Source: Tidjanibacter sp. (lineage in GTDB: Bacteria; Bacteroidota; Bacteroidia; Bacteroidales; Rikenellaceae). Taken from it: a stretch of 52,871 nt of DNA. The notes under the pieces are model-generated. The model saw only the letters and a list, made by a program, of their open reading frames with translations, was not told where the DNA came from and ran no database searches. The stretch is from the NCBI GenBank assembly GCA_017503465.1, contig JAFVSY010000093.1, positions 1 to 52,871 on the forward strand. The letters are read 5' to 3'. Positions 1-8,689 of the stretch are shown here, piece after piece (position 1 is the stretch's first letter; every line of letters starts with the position of its first letter). Position numbers and translations under genes: made by a program.

Positions 1-214
1 ATTGAGAAAGTTGCGAGTAAGCGAGGGCAGAGGGTGCTTGCACACTTTGCCGAGCGAGAGCAACTAAAAGCCACCAAAGGTGGGTTAATTGAGAAAGTTG
101 CGAGTAAGCGAGGGCAGAGGGTGCTTGCACACTTTGCCGAGCGAGAGCAACTAAAAGCCACCAAAGGTGGGTTAATTGAGAAAGTTGCGAGTAAGCGAGG
201 GCAGAGGGTGCTTG
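1..214. repeat. 87-bp tandem repeat array (two full copies and a partial third)
   Basis: Copies begin at 1, 88 and 175. The first two are identical by eye over 87 bp and the third stops matching at about 214. Each unit holds a small hairpin, CCACC-AAA-GGTGG. Because 87 is a multiple of three, a repetitive reading frame stays open across 34-249, but its protein has no recognisable features and I treat the region as non-coding. The array reaches the left edge of the window, so the true copy number is unknown. A related element occurs at 49873-49923. Confidence 0.9.
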
Positions 215-261
215 TTGGCATCCAAAGGCTCGAAAGAGTGCAGACCTAACATCTACACAAA

Positions 262-320
262 ACAGGCAACGCCTGTGCCGAGCGAGAGCAACTAAAAGCC
301 ACCGAAGGTGGGTTAATTGA
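262..320. repeat. Degenerate copy of the 87-bp unit with an added hairpin
   Basis: Positions 277-320 match unit positions 49-92 with one substitution inside the CCACC/GGTGG hairpin. The first half of the unit is missing. In its place is a hairpin, ACAGGC-AAC-GCCTGT, at 262-276. The same loop sequence AAC closes a different stem beside the related element at 49929-49947. Confidence 0.7.
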
Positions 321-384
321 AAATTGAAAATTTACAACTAACGATTGACGGTTGACGGTTGACGGTCAACGGTAGATGGTTGAC
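316..384. repeat. Heptamer tandem repeats just upstream of the sigma-54 regulator
   Basis: Two period-7 arrays lie here: about two and a half copies of ATTGAAA at 316-333, and six imperfect copies of GGTTGAC at 343-384. The second ends 9 bp before the ATG at 394, so it occupies the ribosome-binding region. No clear promoter is visible in between. The rest of 215-315 holds only the repeat described at 262-320 and no gene. Confidence 0.8.
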
Positions 385-393
385 TAAATTTAT

Positions 394-1608
394 ATGGACG
401 AACTATTCAGCATAAAGCAACGCTTCGGGATTATCGGCAACAGCGAGGCCCTCAACCGCGCCATAGAGATGGCCGTGAGGGTGGCTGCAACCGACCTGAC
501 GGTGTTGGTCAGCGGCGAGAGTGGTGTGGGTAAGGAGTTCTTTCCGCAGATTATCCACTCCTACAGCGCACGCAAACACGGCAAATACATAGCCGTGAAC
601 TGTGGTGCCATACCCGAAGGCACCATCGACTCCGAGCTCTTCGGCCACGAGCGCGGCTCCTTCACGGGTGCCGTGGAGGCCCGCAAGGGCTATTTTGAGG
701 AGGCCGATGGGGGCACCATCTTCCTCGATGAGGTGGCAGAGTTGCCCCTCTCTACACAGGCACGTCTGCTGCGAGTGTTGCAGTCGGGCGAGTTTATGAG
801 GGTGGGCTCCTCCAAGATTCAAAAGACCAACGTGAGGGTGGTGGCCGCAACCAACGTGGACCTCGCCCAAGCAATAGCCGAGGGGCGTTTCCGTGAGGAC
901 CTCTACTACCGACTCGGCACCGTGCCCATCGTGGTGCCCGCACTGCGACAGCGCAAAGACGACATCTACCTGCTCTTCCGCAAGTTCGCATCCGATGTGT
1001 CGGTGCGCTACAAGATGCCCGCAATCTCGCTCGACGAGGGCGCACGTCATCTGTTGGAAAACCACTATTGGAAGGGTAACATCCGACAGCTCAAAAACGT
1101 GGCCGAACAAATATCGGCCATTGAGGAGGCAAGGCTCATCACCGAGCCCATACTGCGCAAGTACCTCCCCGCAGCAGGCACCGGACAGGCCGCAATGGTT
1201 ATGGGTGGCCCCGGCGAGAGCGACTTTGCCGATGAGAGGGAGTTGCTCTACAAAATTCTCTTCGACCTGAAGAGCGATATGAACGACATCAAGCGTATGC
1301 TCATTGAGTTGGGCGGCGGCTATGCTCCCCACACGGCCGAGCCACAGCCACAGCCCTCTGCGCCCGTGTCGGCACTCCTTCAGCCCCACTCCCACTATGT
1401 GCGTGAGGCACAGGAGACAATTGGCGAGGAGGTCTTTGACGAGCCCGCCAAGCCACTCTCCAAGGAGGAAAAACTGCGTGAGGAGATTGTGCGTGCCCTG
1501 CGCCACAATGGTGGCAAGCGCAAGGAGGCCGCCAAGGAGCTCTTTATGTCGGAGCGCACACTCTACCGTAAAATTAACGAACTGAACATCGACGTTAAAA
1601 ACCTATAA
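394..1608 (+). CDS. Sigma-54-dependent transcriptional activator without a receiver domain
   Basis: This 404-residue AAA+ enhancer-binding protein should hydrolyse ATP to remodel RNA polymerase carrying sigma-54. Visible motifs are Walker A GESGVGKE (41-48), the sigma-54 contact loop GSFTGA (88-93, a common variant of GAFTGA), Walker B around GGTIFLDE (107-114), and a C-terminal Fis-type helix-turn-helix (about 375-397). A variable linker rich in P, Q and S lies between. There is no N-terminal response-regulator or PAS domain, so the input signal is not visible; the AAA+ domain begins almost at the N-terminus. It lies 12 bp upstream of lptE and is probably co-transcribed with the envelope genes that follow, a gene order common in Bacteroidales. 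The ATG abuts a heptamer array rather than a recognisable ribosome-binding site. Confidence 0.93.
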   Translation: MDELFSIKQRFGIIGNSEALNRAIEMAVRVAATDLTVLVSGESGVGKEFFPQIIHSYSARKHGKYIAVNCGAIPEGTIDSELFGHERGSFTGAVEARKGYFEEADGGTIFLDEVAELPLSTQARLLRVLQSGEFMRVGSSKIQKTNVRVVAATNVDLAQAIAEGRFREDLYYRLGTVPIVVPALRQRKDDIYLLFRKFASDVSVRYKMPAISLDEGARHLLENHYWKGNIRQLKNVAEQISAIEEARLITEPILRKYLPAAGTGQAAMVMGGPGESDFADERELLYKILFDLKSDMNDIKRMLIELGGGYAPHTAEPQPQPSAPVSALLQPHSHYVREAQETIGEEVFDEPAKPLSKEEKLREEIVRALRHNGGKRKEAAKELFMSERTLYRKINELNIDVKNL

Positions 1609-1620
1609 TCACACACCCCA

Positions 1621-2148
1621 ATGAACGCAAGCAGCATCATACGCCGTGTGGCCCTCGTGGTGGCCGTGGCCCTCGTGGCTGCCACCCAGAGTGGTTGCAC
1701 CATCAAATACTCCTTCTCGGGCGCATCCATCCCCCTGGAGGCAAAGACAGTGAGCATCGCCTACTTCCCCAACAACGCACCGATGGTGGCCCCCACGTTG
1801 AGCTCCACCCTCACCGATGGTTTGCAGGACAAGTTCGCGCGACAGACCAAACTGCAACTTGTGCCTTCCAATGGCGACCTCGCATTTGAAAGCGAAATCA
1901 CCAACTACACCTCCACTCCGGCAGCCATCACAGCCAACGAAACAGCTGCAATGAACCGCCTGACAATCACCGTGAAGGTTAAGTACACCAGCATCTACGA
2001 GCCGCAATTCAACTACAACAAGTCGTTCAGCGCATTTGCCGAGTATGATGCCAACTCGCTCCTGCAAGATGTGCAAGACACTCTCATTCAGGAGATTTGC
2101 GAGCAACTCATTCAGGATATCTTCAACGCCGCCGTGGCAAACTGGTAG
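1621..2148 (+). CDS. lptE: LptE family LPS-assembly lipoprotein
   Basis: This 175-residue protein has a lipoprotein signal peptide with a lipobox-like TQSGC, placing the acylated cysteine near residue 26. The rest resembles Bacteroidetes LptE: an IKYSFSGASIP start to the mature part, an AYFPNNAP stretch and a C-terminal region of alternating strands and helices. LptE plugs the LptD barrel and helps insert lipopolysaccharide into the outer leaflet of the outer membrane. The gene sits 12 bp after the sigma-54 activator and 84 bp before a small TPR gene, in a stable neighbourhood with secG. The family call rests on overall sequence character and gene order, as LptE has few invariant residues. 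Confidence 0.85.
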   Translation: MNASSIIRRVALVVAVALVAATQSGCTIKYSFSGASIPLEAKTVSIAYFPNNAPMVAPTLSSTLTDGLQDKFARQTKLQLVPSNGDLAFESEITNYTSTPAAITANETAAMNRLTITVKVKYTSIYEPQFNYNKSFSAFAEYDANSLLQDVQDTLIQEICEQLIQDIFNAAVANW

Positions 2149-2232
2149 TGCGTGTGCGTGGGTGGCAAAAGGGCAATGGGGACAAGGAAAAACATTCATC
2201 GCCGGTGCCCACGACAACAATAAAAAGCAACT

Positions 2233-2739
2233 ATGGGAATAATCAAAGACAGGGACTTGGGGCTGCGTGAGGCGGCCGACTTGAGGGAGCGTTTCCCGTG
2301 GTGGAGCGCAGCCCACATTGTGGCCTCCGAGCAGGGCGCACCCACCAAGGAGAGCTACCTGCTCCCCGCACGAGGACGACTGCGCCGTCTGCCCGCCACC
2401 TCGCTACTCAAAGAGGTCAGAGCCGAGGAGTTCCAACGTAGCGAAATGCTCGGCATAATCGACGCCTTTATCCACTCGGGCGACCACCACAAAATCGTCA
2501 TCGACGAGGCAACCACCGAAGAGTCGTTGGCCAAAGTCAACGAGCCGGGCGAGCAGGAAGATGTGGACGAAGAGGAGTTTTTGAGCGAAGAATTGGCAGA
2601 AATTTATGCCAAACAGCACCTTTTTGACCAAGCAATTGAAATATATCAAAAATTAAGTTTGCAAATTCCGCAAAAAAGTATTTATTTTGCCGAACTTATT
2701 GAGCAACTAAACGCCCAAAAGAGATTGAACGAAAAATAA
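2233..2739 (+). CDS. Small conserved protein with a C-terminal TPR-like segment
   Basis: This 168-residue protein has no signal peptide and is probably cytoplasmic. The first 100 residues are not recognised. An acidic linker (about 103-117, with EDVDEEE) follows, and the last 50 residues look like one and a half tetratricopeptide helices (SEELAEIYAKQHLFDQAIEIYQ). It lies between lptE and secG, with a recurring Bacteroidales gene order as its only functional hint; a scaffolding role is inference. The last 100 bases are noticeably more AT-rich than the first part. Confidence 0.75.
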   Translation: MGIIKDRDLGLREAADLRERFPWWSAAHIVASEQGAPTKESYLLPARGRLRRLPATSLLKEVRAEEFQRSEMLGIIDAFIHSGDHHKIVIDEATTEESLAKVNEPGEQEDVDEEEFLSEELAEIYAKQHLFDQAIEIYQKLSLQIPQKSIYFAELIEQLNAQKRLNEK

Positions 2740-2757
2740 TTAAAAACTTATAGCACA

Positions 2758-3096
2758 ATGTACACTTTTCTTGTAGTATTGATTATCATTGCCAGCATCA
2801 TCCTCATCTTGGCTATTTTGGCACAGAGCCCCAAGAGTGGTATGGCAGCAAACTTTGGCGCATCGAACCAGGTAATGGGTGTTCGTCAGACCGCCAACTT
2901 CCTTGAGAAAACCACTTGGTATGTAGCAATTGCAATCGTGGTATTGAGCCTGCTCTCGACCGTTGCAATGTCGTCCTACAAAAAGGCTTCGGCTCCCCAG
3001 AGCGACTCCGTTATCGAGCAGCTTATGGAGGTAACCGAGGAGGCTCCCGTAATGCCCAACCAGGTTGAGGCAACTGCCGAGCCCACCGCCGAGTAA
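2758..3096 (+). CDS. secG: Preprotein translocase subunit SecG
   Basis: This 112-residue protein has two transmembrane helices (about 2-22 and 59-79) separated by the SecG loop, here QSPKSGMAANFG followed by GVRQTANFLEKTTW. SecG associates with SecYE in the inner membrane and assists SecA-driven export. The tail after residue 85 is acidic and rich in Pro and Ala, as in other Bacteroidetes SecG proteins. It is the last gene of the run that begins at 394, 18 bp after the TPR gene, and is followed by a strong terminator. Confidence 0.93.
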   Translation: MYTFLVVLIIIASIILILAILAQSPKSGMAANFGASNQVMGVRQTANFLEKTTWYVAIAIVVLSLLSTVAMSSYKKASAPQSDSVIEQLMEVTEEAPVMPNQVEATAEPTAE

Positions 3097-3124
3097 GAGC
3101 AGATTGCAAGGGTGCAATAATAGC

Positions 3125-3152
3125 GAAGGCCGTTCCGAATGGAACGGCCTTC
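3125..3152 (+). terminator. Rho-independent terminator after secG
   Basis: A perfect 12-bp stem, GAAGGCCGTTCC, with loop GAAT is followed by GTTGTGTTTTG. It separates secG from the convergent lipoprotein gene ending at 3176 and could act in both directions, although the T-run on the minus side is poor. Confidence 0.9.
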
Positions 3153-3175
3153 GTTGTGTTTTGGGAGGGAACTCT

Positions 3176-4156
3176 TTACTCCAACTCCACAAGGCGGTAC
3201 TCCCTTGAGCCGAGGCCAATGGCAGCAGCGTGCTCGAGGATGTGAATTCCGTGGCGGGAGTTGATGCGCTCAATCAGTGCAGCAGCGTCGTCGCCCTCCT
3301 TTGAGGGGTAGTCAAACACCGCATCCACACTCGCCTGGTCCAAAGCCACAGGGTCCAACGAAGCAAAGATACCGATGTCGTTCATCTCCGGGTCGGCAGG
3401 ATGTGAGTCGCAATCGCAGTCTACCGAGAGGTTGTTGGCCACATTGATGTAGACCACCCTACCCTCGTAGTAGTCGTGTACCGACTGTGCCGCAGCAGCC
3501 ATCGACTCCAAGAAGTGGTCCTGTTCGGTCTTGGCAACCTGCGCCCACATATCCTCCTTGGTCTCGCACTTGCCCGCCGTGTGGATGTAGGCCTTACCAT
3601 TGGACGAGGCAACACCGATGGAGGCATTCTTCAGCACACCGCCAAAGCCACCCATTGCGTGGCCCTTGAAGTGGGCAATATTGACCATCCAATCGTAGTG
3701 GGCAACATTCTCGCCCACAATGTTGAACTTCAGATGGGTGGTATCCCTCACGGGTATGCGAATTTCGCCCTCGCCATCCATAATATCCACCGTGGCAATG
3801 GCCGTGAAACCGTGCTCCACAGCGGCCTGATAGTGGGCCTCGGTGGTGTTGCGGCGACCTGCATAGGCGGTGTTGCACTCCACAATGTTGGCCCCAAGGC
3901 CCTGCACAAGGTCCTTAATCAGAGCAGGTTGGAGGAAGTTGTGGCCACCGGGCTCGCCCGTGGAAATCTTCACAGCCACCCTACCCTCGGGCTTAACGCC
4001 CAGAGCCTCATAGACTTTCACAAGCCCTTCGGGCGAGATATCACGTGTGAAATAGACCGTTGGGAGTTCCTCCTTGGGCTCGCCACACGAGGTGGCACCA
4101 ATCATCATCACGCCCGCAACTGCCAGCGCACCAATAAGTTTGAGTGAAATTTTCAT
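3176..4156 (-). CDS. DUF362 domain lipoprotein
   Basis: Starting at the ATG whose codon ends at 4156, this gives 326 residues with a lipoprotein signal (MKISLKLIGALAVAG, cysteine in GATSC). An upstream ATG at 4198 would add 14 residues without signal character, and AAAGG precedes the chosen start. The body matches DUF362 proteins: STGEPGG, the central HFKGHAMGGFGGVLKN motif typical of the family, and a C-terminal DPVALDQAS. Unlike many DUF362 proteins it has no ferredoxin-type cysteine clusters, only isolated cysteines and a CDCD motif. Its function is unknown. It begins 42 bp downstream of the rfbB remnant with no terminator between, so it may be the last gene of the polysaccharide operon. 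Confidence 0.85.
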   Translation of the reverse strand: MKISLKLIGALAVAGVMMIGATSCGEPKEELPTVYFTRDISPEGLVKVYEALGVKPEGRVAVKISTGEPGGHNFLQPALIKDLVQGLGANIVECNTAYAGRRNTTEAHYQAAVEHGFTAIATVDIMDGEGEIRIPVRDTTHLKFNIVGENVAHYDWMVNIAHFKGHAMGGFGGVLKNASIGVASSNGKAYIHTAGKCETKEDMWAQVAKTEQDHFLESMAAAAQSVHDYYEGRVVYINVANNLSVDCDCDSHPADPEMNDIGIFASLDPVALDQASVDAVFDYPSKEGDDAAALIERINSRHGIHILEHAAAIGLGSREYRLVELE

Positions 4157-4198
4157 ACCTTTATTGTTAGTGTTCTTTATTTCTATCCAAGCCCCCAA

Positions 4199-5272
4199 TC
4201 AGCGACCGGCGTACATACGCTCATAGTAGGTGGCATAGTCGCCACTCGTTACGTTGTCCATCCACTCCTGATTGTCGAGGTACCAACGGATGGTCTTTTC
4301 GATGCCCTCCTCAAATTGCAGTGAGGGCTCCCAGCCGAGTTCCTCCTTGATTTTGGTGCTATCAATGGCATAGCGAAGGTCGTGGCCAAGGCGGTCGGTA
4401 ACGTAGGTGATAAGGTGGTCCGAGTACCCCTCGGGGTTGCCCAAGATGCGGTCCACGGTCCTAATAATCACCCTAATGAGGTCAATATTGCGCCACTCGT
4501 TGAAGCCGCCGATGTTGTAGGTGTCGCCCACCCTGCCCTTGTGGAACACAAGGTCGATGGCCCTTGCGTGGTCCTCCACATAGAGCCAATCCCTCACGTT
4601 CTCGCCACGGCCATAGACGGGCAGAGGTTTACCCGTGCGGATGTTGTTGATAAACAGCGGAATAAGTTTCTCGGGAAATTGGTAGGGACCATAGTTATTG
4701 GAGCAGTTAGTGATAATCGTGGGCAGACCATAGGTGTCGTGGAAAGCCCTCACAAAGTGGTCGCTACTCGCCTTGCTGGCCGAGTAGGGGCTGTGGGGCG
4801 CATAAGGGGTTTGCTCCGTGAACAATCCCTCGCCCATCTCCAACGCACCATAGACCTCATCGGTGGAGATGTGATAGAAGAGCTTACCCTCTTATCTTTC
4901 GGGCAGACTCTCCCAATGTAGTTTGGTGGCTTGGAGCAGCGACAGTGTGCCCATCACGTTTGTTCTCGCAAAGGCAAAAGGCTCCTCAATGCTACGGTCC
5001 ACGTGGCTCTCGGCCGCAAGGTGGATGATGCCGTCTATCCCATAGGTTCGCATCAGCTCGCCCACCCTCTCGCAGTCGCACACATCGCCCCTCACGAACT
5101 CATAGTTGGGCGCACCCTCCACATCCCTCAGGTTGGCAAGGTTACCCGCATAGGTGAGTTTGTCAAGGTTGATGATGCGGTGGTCGGGATATTTGTTCAC
5201 AAACAACCTAACCACGTGGGAGCCAATGAAGCCCGCGCCGCCTGTAATCAATATGTTACGCTTGAAGTTCAT
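4199..5272 (-). pseudogene. rfbB: dTDP-glucose 4,6-dehydratase interrupted by an in-frame TAA
   Basis: The full frame of 358 codons matches RfbB/RmlB length, the second enzyme of dTDP-L-rhamnose synthesis. The Rossmann motif TGGAGFIGS is near residues 10-18. After residue 126 (LHWESLPER) an in-frame TAA lies at 4892-4894, and the same frame resumes with [15 protein letters not shown]. The catalytic Thr137-Asp138-Glu139 and Tyr163-x3-Lys167 all lie after the stop, so the 126-residue product cannot be active. There is no frameshift and the downstream half looks well conserved, which points to a recent single-base change (for example TAC to TAA), an assembly error or readthrough. A TTG at 4843 could start the downstream fragment but would omit the nucleotide-binding half. 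It overlaps rfbD by 17 bp. Confidence 0.9.
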
Positions 5273-6173
5273 CTATACACTTTTTGAGCGACTTGTGCCA
5301 CTCCGGAATATCCATATTAAATGTGCGAATAAATTTGCTCTTATCCAGCACCGCATAGTGGGGCCTGGCGGCACGTGCGCCATACTCGGCCGTGGTGCAG
5401 GGGTTTATCAAGCACCCCGTGTGCCCTGCAAGGTGTGCAATCTCGCACGCAAACTGCCACCAACTACACTCGCCAAGGTTGGTGTAGTGGAACACCCCCT
5501 CGTGGAAATCACGCCGAGCGATGATGCCCACAATGGCCTCCGCAAGGTCGCCTGCGTAGGTGGGCGAGCCGAGTTGGTCGCTCACTACCCTCAACTCGCT
5601 GCGCTCGGCCGTGAGGCGCAACATTGTACGTACAAAATTGTGCCCAAACTCCGAGTAGAGCCACGCTGTGCGCAGGATTATGTGGTGGCAACCGCTTGCC
5701 TTGACGGCCTCCTCGCCTGCCAACTTGGTACGCCCGTAGGCATTCAGTGGTTGGGGGTGGCTACTCTCGGTGAGCATCGCACAGCAACCACCCATAAAGA
5801 CGTAGTCGGTGGAGATGTGCACAAGCAGCGCATCGTTCCTCCTTGCAGCCTCGGCCAAATGGGCCACCGCTGTGGCGTTAATCAGCCGCGCCCTCTCCTC
5901 TTCGCTCTCGGCACGCTCCACATCGGTGTAGGCAGCGCAGTTGATGATGATGTCTATCTCGTTGTCGGCAACATAGTCGAGTACCTGCTGGCGGTTGGTG
6001 ATGTCCAAATCGGCCACATCGGTGAAGTAGTAGGTATCCTCGGAGCCCTCGCAACCCGAAGCAATCATATCGGGCGAGCCCCAAGTGCCCACCACAACAT
6101 CGGCCACCCCCTCCGCACACCTGCGGATACTTCGGCCCAACTGCCCCTCGGCACCCGTGACTAAAATTCGCAT
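5256..6173 (-). CDS. rfbD: dTDP-4-dehydrorhamnose reductase
   Basis: This 305-residue short-chain dehydrogenase makes dTDP-L-rhamnose from the 4-keto intermediate. Visible are the N-terminal TGAEGQLG nucleotide-binding motif, NCAAYTDV, HISTDYVF, the catalytic YGRTK (Tyr-x3-Lys) and RTAWLYSEFGHNFV, all typical of RfbD. An insert around residues 30-47 (GTWGSPDMIASGCEGSED) is longer than in many homologues. It overlaps rfbC at its 5' end by 13 bp and rfbB at its 3' end by 17 bp, so translation is probably coupled. Confidence 0.95.
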   Translation of the reverse strand: MRILVTGAEGQLGRSIRRCAEGVADVVVGTWGSPDMIASGCEGSEDTYYFTDVADLDITNRQQVLDYVADNEIDIIINCAAYTDVERAESEEERARLINATAVAHLAEAARRNDALLVHISTDYVFMGGCCAMLTESSHPQPLNAYGRTKLAGEEAVKASGCHHIILRTAWLYSEFGHNFVRTMLRLTAERSELRVVSDQLGSPTYAGDLAEAIVGIIARRDFHEGVFHYTNLGECSWWQFACEIAHLAGHTGCLINPCTTAEYGARAARPHYAVLDKSKFIRTFNMDIPEWHKSLKKCIDELQA

Positions 6174-6709
6174 AACTCTCTCAATGTTCGACGTTTGCGG
6201 TCCTTGTCGGAGAGGATAATTTCATCCTCCGGCAGAGGCCACTCAATGCCTATCTGTGGGTCGTTCCACGCAATGCCGTCCTCCACCTCGGGGTGGTAGT
6301 ATTCATCGCACTTATACTGAAACACCGTGTCGTCCTCCAGCACCACGTAGCCGTGGGCAAAGCCTTTGGGAATAAACATCTGGCGGTGGTTTTCCCCACT
6401 CAATTCGGTGGCTACATACTTGCCAAAAGTAGGCGAGCCGGGGCGGATGTCCACCGCCACGTCCAGCACCCTACCACGAACTACACGCACCAATTTGGCC
6501 TGTGCATAGGGCTCCCTCTGGAAGTGAAGTCCTCGCAGTACGCCCCTCTTTGAGCTGCTCTCGTTATCCTGCACAAACTCCACCCTCAAGCCCGTCTGGG
6601 CCAAAAAGCGTTCGGCATTGAACGACTCAAAGAAATAGCCCCTCTCATCGCCAAACACCTGTGGCTCAATCACAAGCACGCCCTCTATGTCGGTCCTAAT
6701 AACGTTCAT
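6161..6709 (-). CDS. rfbC: dTDP-4-dehydrorhamnose 3,5-epimerase
   Basis: This 182-residue cupin-fold epimerase has the expected order of motifs: [42 protein letters not shown] with the catalytic His, [15 protein letters not shown], and [23 protein letters not shown]. It converts dTDP-4-keto-6-deoxyglucose to the L-lyxo epimer used by RfbD. It overlaps rfbA by 4 bp (ATGA) and rfbD by 13 bp. Confidence 0.96.
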   Translation of the reverse strand: MNVIRTDIEGVLVIEPQVFGDERGYFFESFNAERFLAQTGLRVEFVQDNESSSKRGVLRGLHFQREPYAQAKLVRVVRGRVLDVAVDIRPGSPTFGKYVATELSGENHRQMFIPKGFAHGYVVLEDDTVFQYKCDEYYHPEVEDGIAWNDPQIGIEWPLPEDEIILSDKDRKRRTLRELCEF

Positions 6710-7587
6710 CGCTGTTGTTTTGACAATTTGAGCATATACCTACCATACTCGCTCGACAGCATAGGCTCGGCCAACTCCGCAAGTCGCTCGCTCGTTATCC
6801 AGCCCTTGCGCCACGCAATCTCCTCCAAGCAGGCTATCTGTACCCCCTGGCGGCTCTCTACAACCTCCACAAACCTCGCTGCATCGAAAAGGCTCTCGTG
6901 GGTGCCCGTATCAAGCCAAGCAAAGCCCCTACCGAGAGGTTGCATCTGAAGCCTATTTTGCGCCAGAAAAGCCCTGTTCACATCGGTAATCTCCAACTCG
7001 CCACGAGCCGAAGGTTGCAGGCTCTCGGCAATGGCAATCACCTCGTTGGTGTAGAAATAGAGCCCCGTGATGGCCACATCGCTCTTGGGCTCGGAGGGCT
7101 TTTCCTCAATGTTCACAACCCTACCATCGCCATCCATTTCGGCCACTCCAAATCTCTCCGGGTTGGGCACACGATAGCCAAAAATAGTCGAAACGCCCTC
7201 TCCCTCGGCTCTCTCCACAGCACTCTGCAACATTCCCGTGAAGCCCTGGCCATAGAAGATGTTGTCGCCCAGCACAAGGCACACACTATCACTCCCGATG
7301 AACTCCTTGCCAATAAGGAATGCCTCGGCAAGTCCATTGGGCTGCGCCTGGGTGGCATAATAGAATCTCACGCCATAGTCGCCACCATTGCCCAGCAGTC
7401 GCTGGAACATCGGTAGGTCGTGGGGCGTGGAGATGATGAGTATCTCCCTAATGCCGGCCAACATCAACACCGAGATTGGATAGTATATCATCGGCTTATC
7501 GTAGACCGGCAGCAGTTGTTTACTCACTCCCTTGGTAATCGGATAGAGCCTCGTGCCGCTACCACCCGCAAGTACAATACCTTTCAT
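6706..7587 (-). CDS. rfbA: Glucose-1-phosphate thymidylyltransferase
   Basis: The ATG ending at 7587 gives 293 residues beginning [20 protein letters not shown], the exact N-terminus expected for RfbA. An in-frame start at 7722 would add 45 unrelated residues that overlap the upstream gene. Other motifs are [24 protein letters not shown] and [15 protein letters not shown]. It makes dTDP-glucose for rhamnose synthesis. It lies 5 bp after the NTP_transf_5 gene and overlaps rfbC by 4 bp. The order A, C, D, B is an ordinary variant of the rml cluster. Confidence 0.96.
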   Translation of the reverse strand: MKGIVLAGGSGTRLYPITKGVSKQLLPVYDKPMIYYPISVLMLAGIREILIISTPHDLPMFQRLLGNGGDYGVRFYYATQAQPNGLAEAFLIGKEFIGSDSVCLVLGDNIFYGQGFTGMLQSAVERAEGEGVSTIFGYRVPNPERFGVAEMDGDGRVVNIEEKPSEPKSDVAITGLYFYTNEVIAIAESLQPSARGELEITDVNRAFLAQNRLQMQPLGRGFAWLDTGTHESLFDAARFVEVVESRQGVQIACLEEIAWRKGWITSERLAELAEPMLSSEYGRYMLKLSKQQR

Positions 7588-7592
7588 AGGGG

Positions 7593-8678
7593 TTAATATT
7601 TTATTGTTTTGGGTTTCAACAAGTGTGAGTAGGATGACTGAATGAATGTCCTCAGTACCGACTCGTTGTATATCAATTTGTGTTTCCAGCTGTTGGCAAA
7701 ATAGCGGCGAGTCTTCCACCACACAATTCTGAACAAGCCTCCCTTGGGTTTCTCCTCGTCAAACTCGGCGTAGAGGATGTCGTTCAATATGCGCTCCTCC
7801 AAGTTCGCATCACGCTTGATGTTGGGAACAAGCCCTGCATCCATTCCCAAATGGTCCACACAAAGGGCACTGATAGCATCCGCGAAACGATTCATATTGA
7901 ACTGTTTGTATATGTTCTGAACGCGCTGCCAATCTATGTTACCACTCTCTGCCTCCACAAACTGTTTCCAATCGCAAAGGTGGCGCACGCTAACCCTCTC
8001 GGCCGCATAGTGCAAAGCCATATGGCGCATCAAAAATAGTGCGTTGAACATTGGTGAGGGCAGCAAAATCTCATCCTCGCCAACTTTGTGGGACTTGCAC
8101 CCTTTCTCGGCCTCTGCCTTGAGGATTTTCTCAAAACGAGCATTAGAGTTATGAGAGTGTGTCTCCACAAAATCGTAGTGGTTCTCAATAAGCACACCCC
8201 TATACACACAGGTTGTGTGGTGGTGAACATCGACATCAATCTTCACTCCGAGCTGTTCGCTGAGCACCTTGTCAGCCTCCTCCAACTTGCCAAAATTGTA
8301 GGTGTCCACATCGCTGAAAGCACGATGATTAGGTTGGGGATAGTAGAGGCTCACACCGTAGCCTTTGAGCACCATCACCGGAATATTGTGCTCGGCAAAT
8401 AGTTTGGCAAGTGTTTTTATCACCTCGACCCGCTCGTCATACCTATCCTCGGCAACAGCAGTAAGGCCCGCAATCTTCATAAACACGTTGGTTGGTAGCT
8501 CCTTGCGAATTCCCGCCAACCCGTCGCAAACCAACGGTATCACGTTGTGTTGCTGTGCCAAACGGACAAACTCTACCCACTCGGTCTTGGAAAAAGTCTT
8601 CACCGCTTGAGCGTCAACAACCTCTCCATTCAGCGCACTGCGCAACGAGGCAAACAATATGTCGGTAATCTTATTCAT
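7593..8678 (-). CDS. Putative nucleotidyltransferase, NTP_transf_5 family
   Basis: This 361-residue protein resembles the uncharacterised nucleotidyltransferase family Pfam NTP_transf_5. The core is [14 protein letters not shown] followed by RAFSDVDTY, fitting the family's LKG and R-x2-D-x-D nucleotidyl-transfer site, and an HHHTT segment further on. No signal peptide or membrane helix is visible. Related proteins are common in Bacteroides capsule loci, but I know of no firmly assigned substrate. It lies between the aminotransferase (11 bp) and rfbA (5 bp). A role in decorating a polysaccharide precursor is inference. Confidence 0.75.
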   Translation of the reverse strand: MNKITDILFASLRSALNGEVVDAQAVKTFSKTEWVEFVRLAQQHNVIPLVCDGLAGIRKELPTNVFMKIAGLTAVAEDRYDERVEVIKTLAKLFAEHNIPVMVLKGYGVSLYYPQPNHRAFSDVDTYNFGKLEEADKVLSEQLGVKIDVDVHHHTTCVYRGVLIENHYDFVETHSHNSNARFEKILKAEAEKGCKSHKVGEDEILLPSPMFNALFLMRHMALHYAAERVSVRHLCDWKQFVEAESGNIDWQRVQNIYKQFNMNRFADAISALCVDHLGMDAGLVPNIKRDANLEERILNDILYAEFDEEKPKGGLFRIVWWKTRRYFANSWKHKLIYNESVLRTFIQSSYSHLLKPKTIKY

Positions 8679-8689
8679 ACATCATCTAC

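Noticed and set aside
1-214. CRISPR-like direct repeats
   Set aside because: Copies are contiguous with an 87-bp period and have no unique spacers; no cas genes are present.
34-249. 71-residue repetitive protein
   Set aside because: The frame is open only because the repeat unit is a multiple of three. It has no start signal and matches no known protein character; the same family occurs in non-coding DNA at 49873.
4892-4894. Recoding of TAA as a sense codon
   Set aside because: TAA is used as the normal stop of many intact genes here, including lptE's neighbours, degP and rpoD, and no recoding signal is visible.
7588-7722. N-terminal extension of rfbA
   Set aside because: The extra 45 residues have no similarity to the family and overlap the coding sequence of the upstream gene; the ATG at 7587 gives the canonical start.
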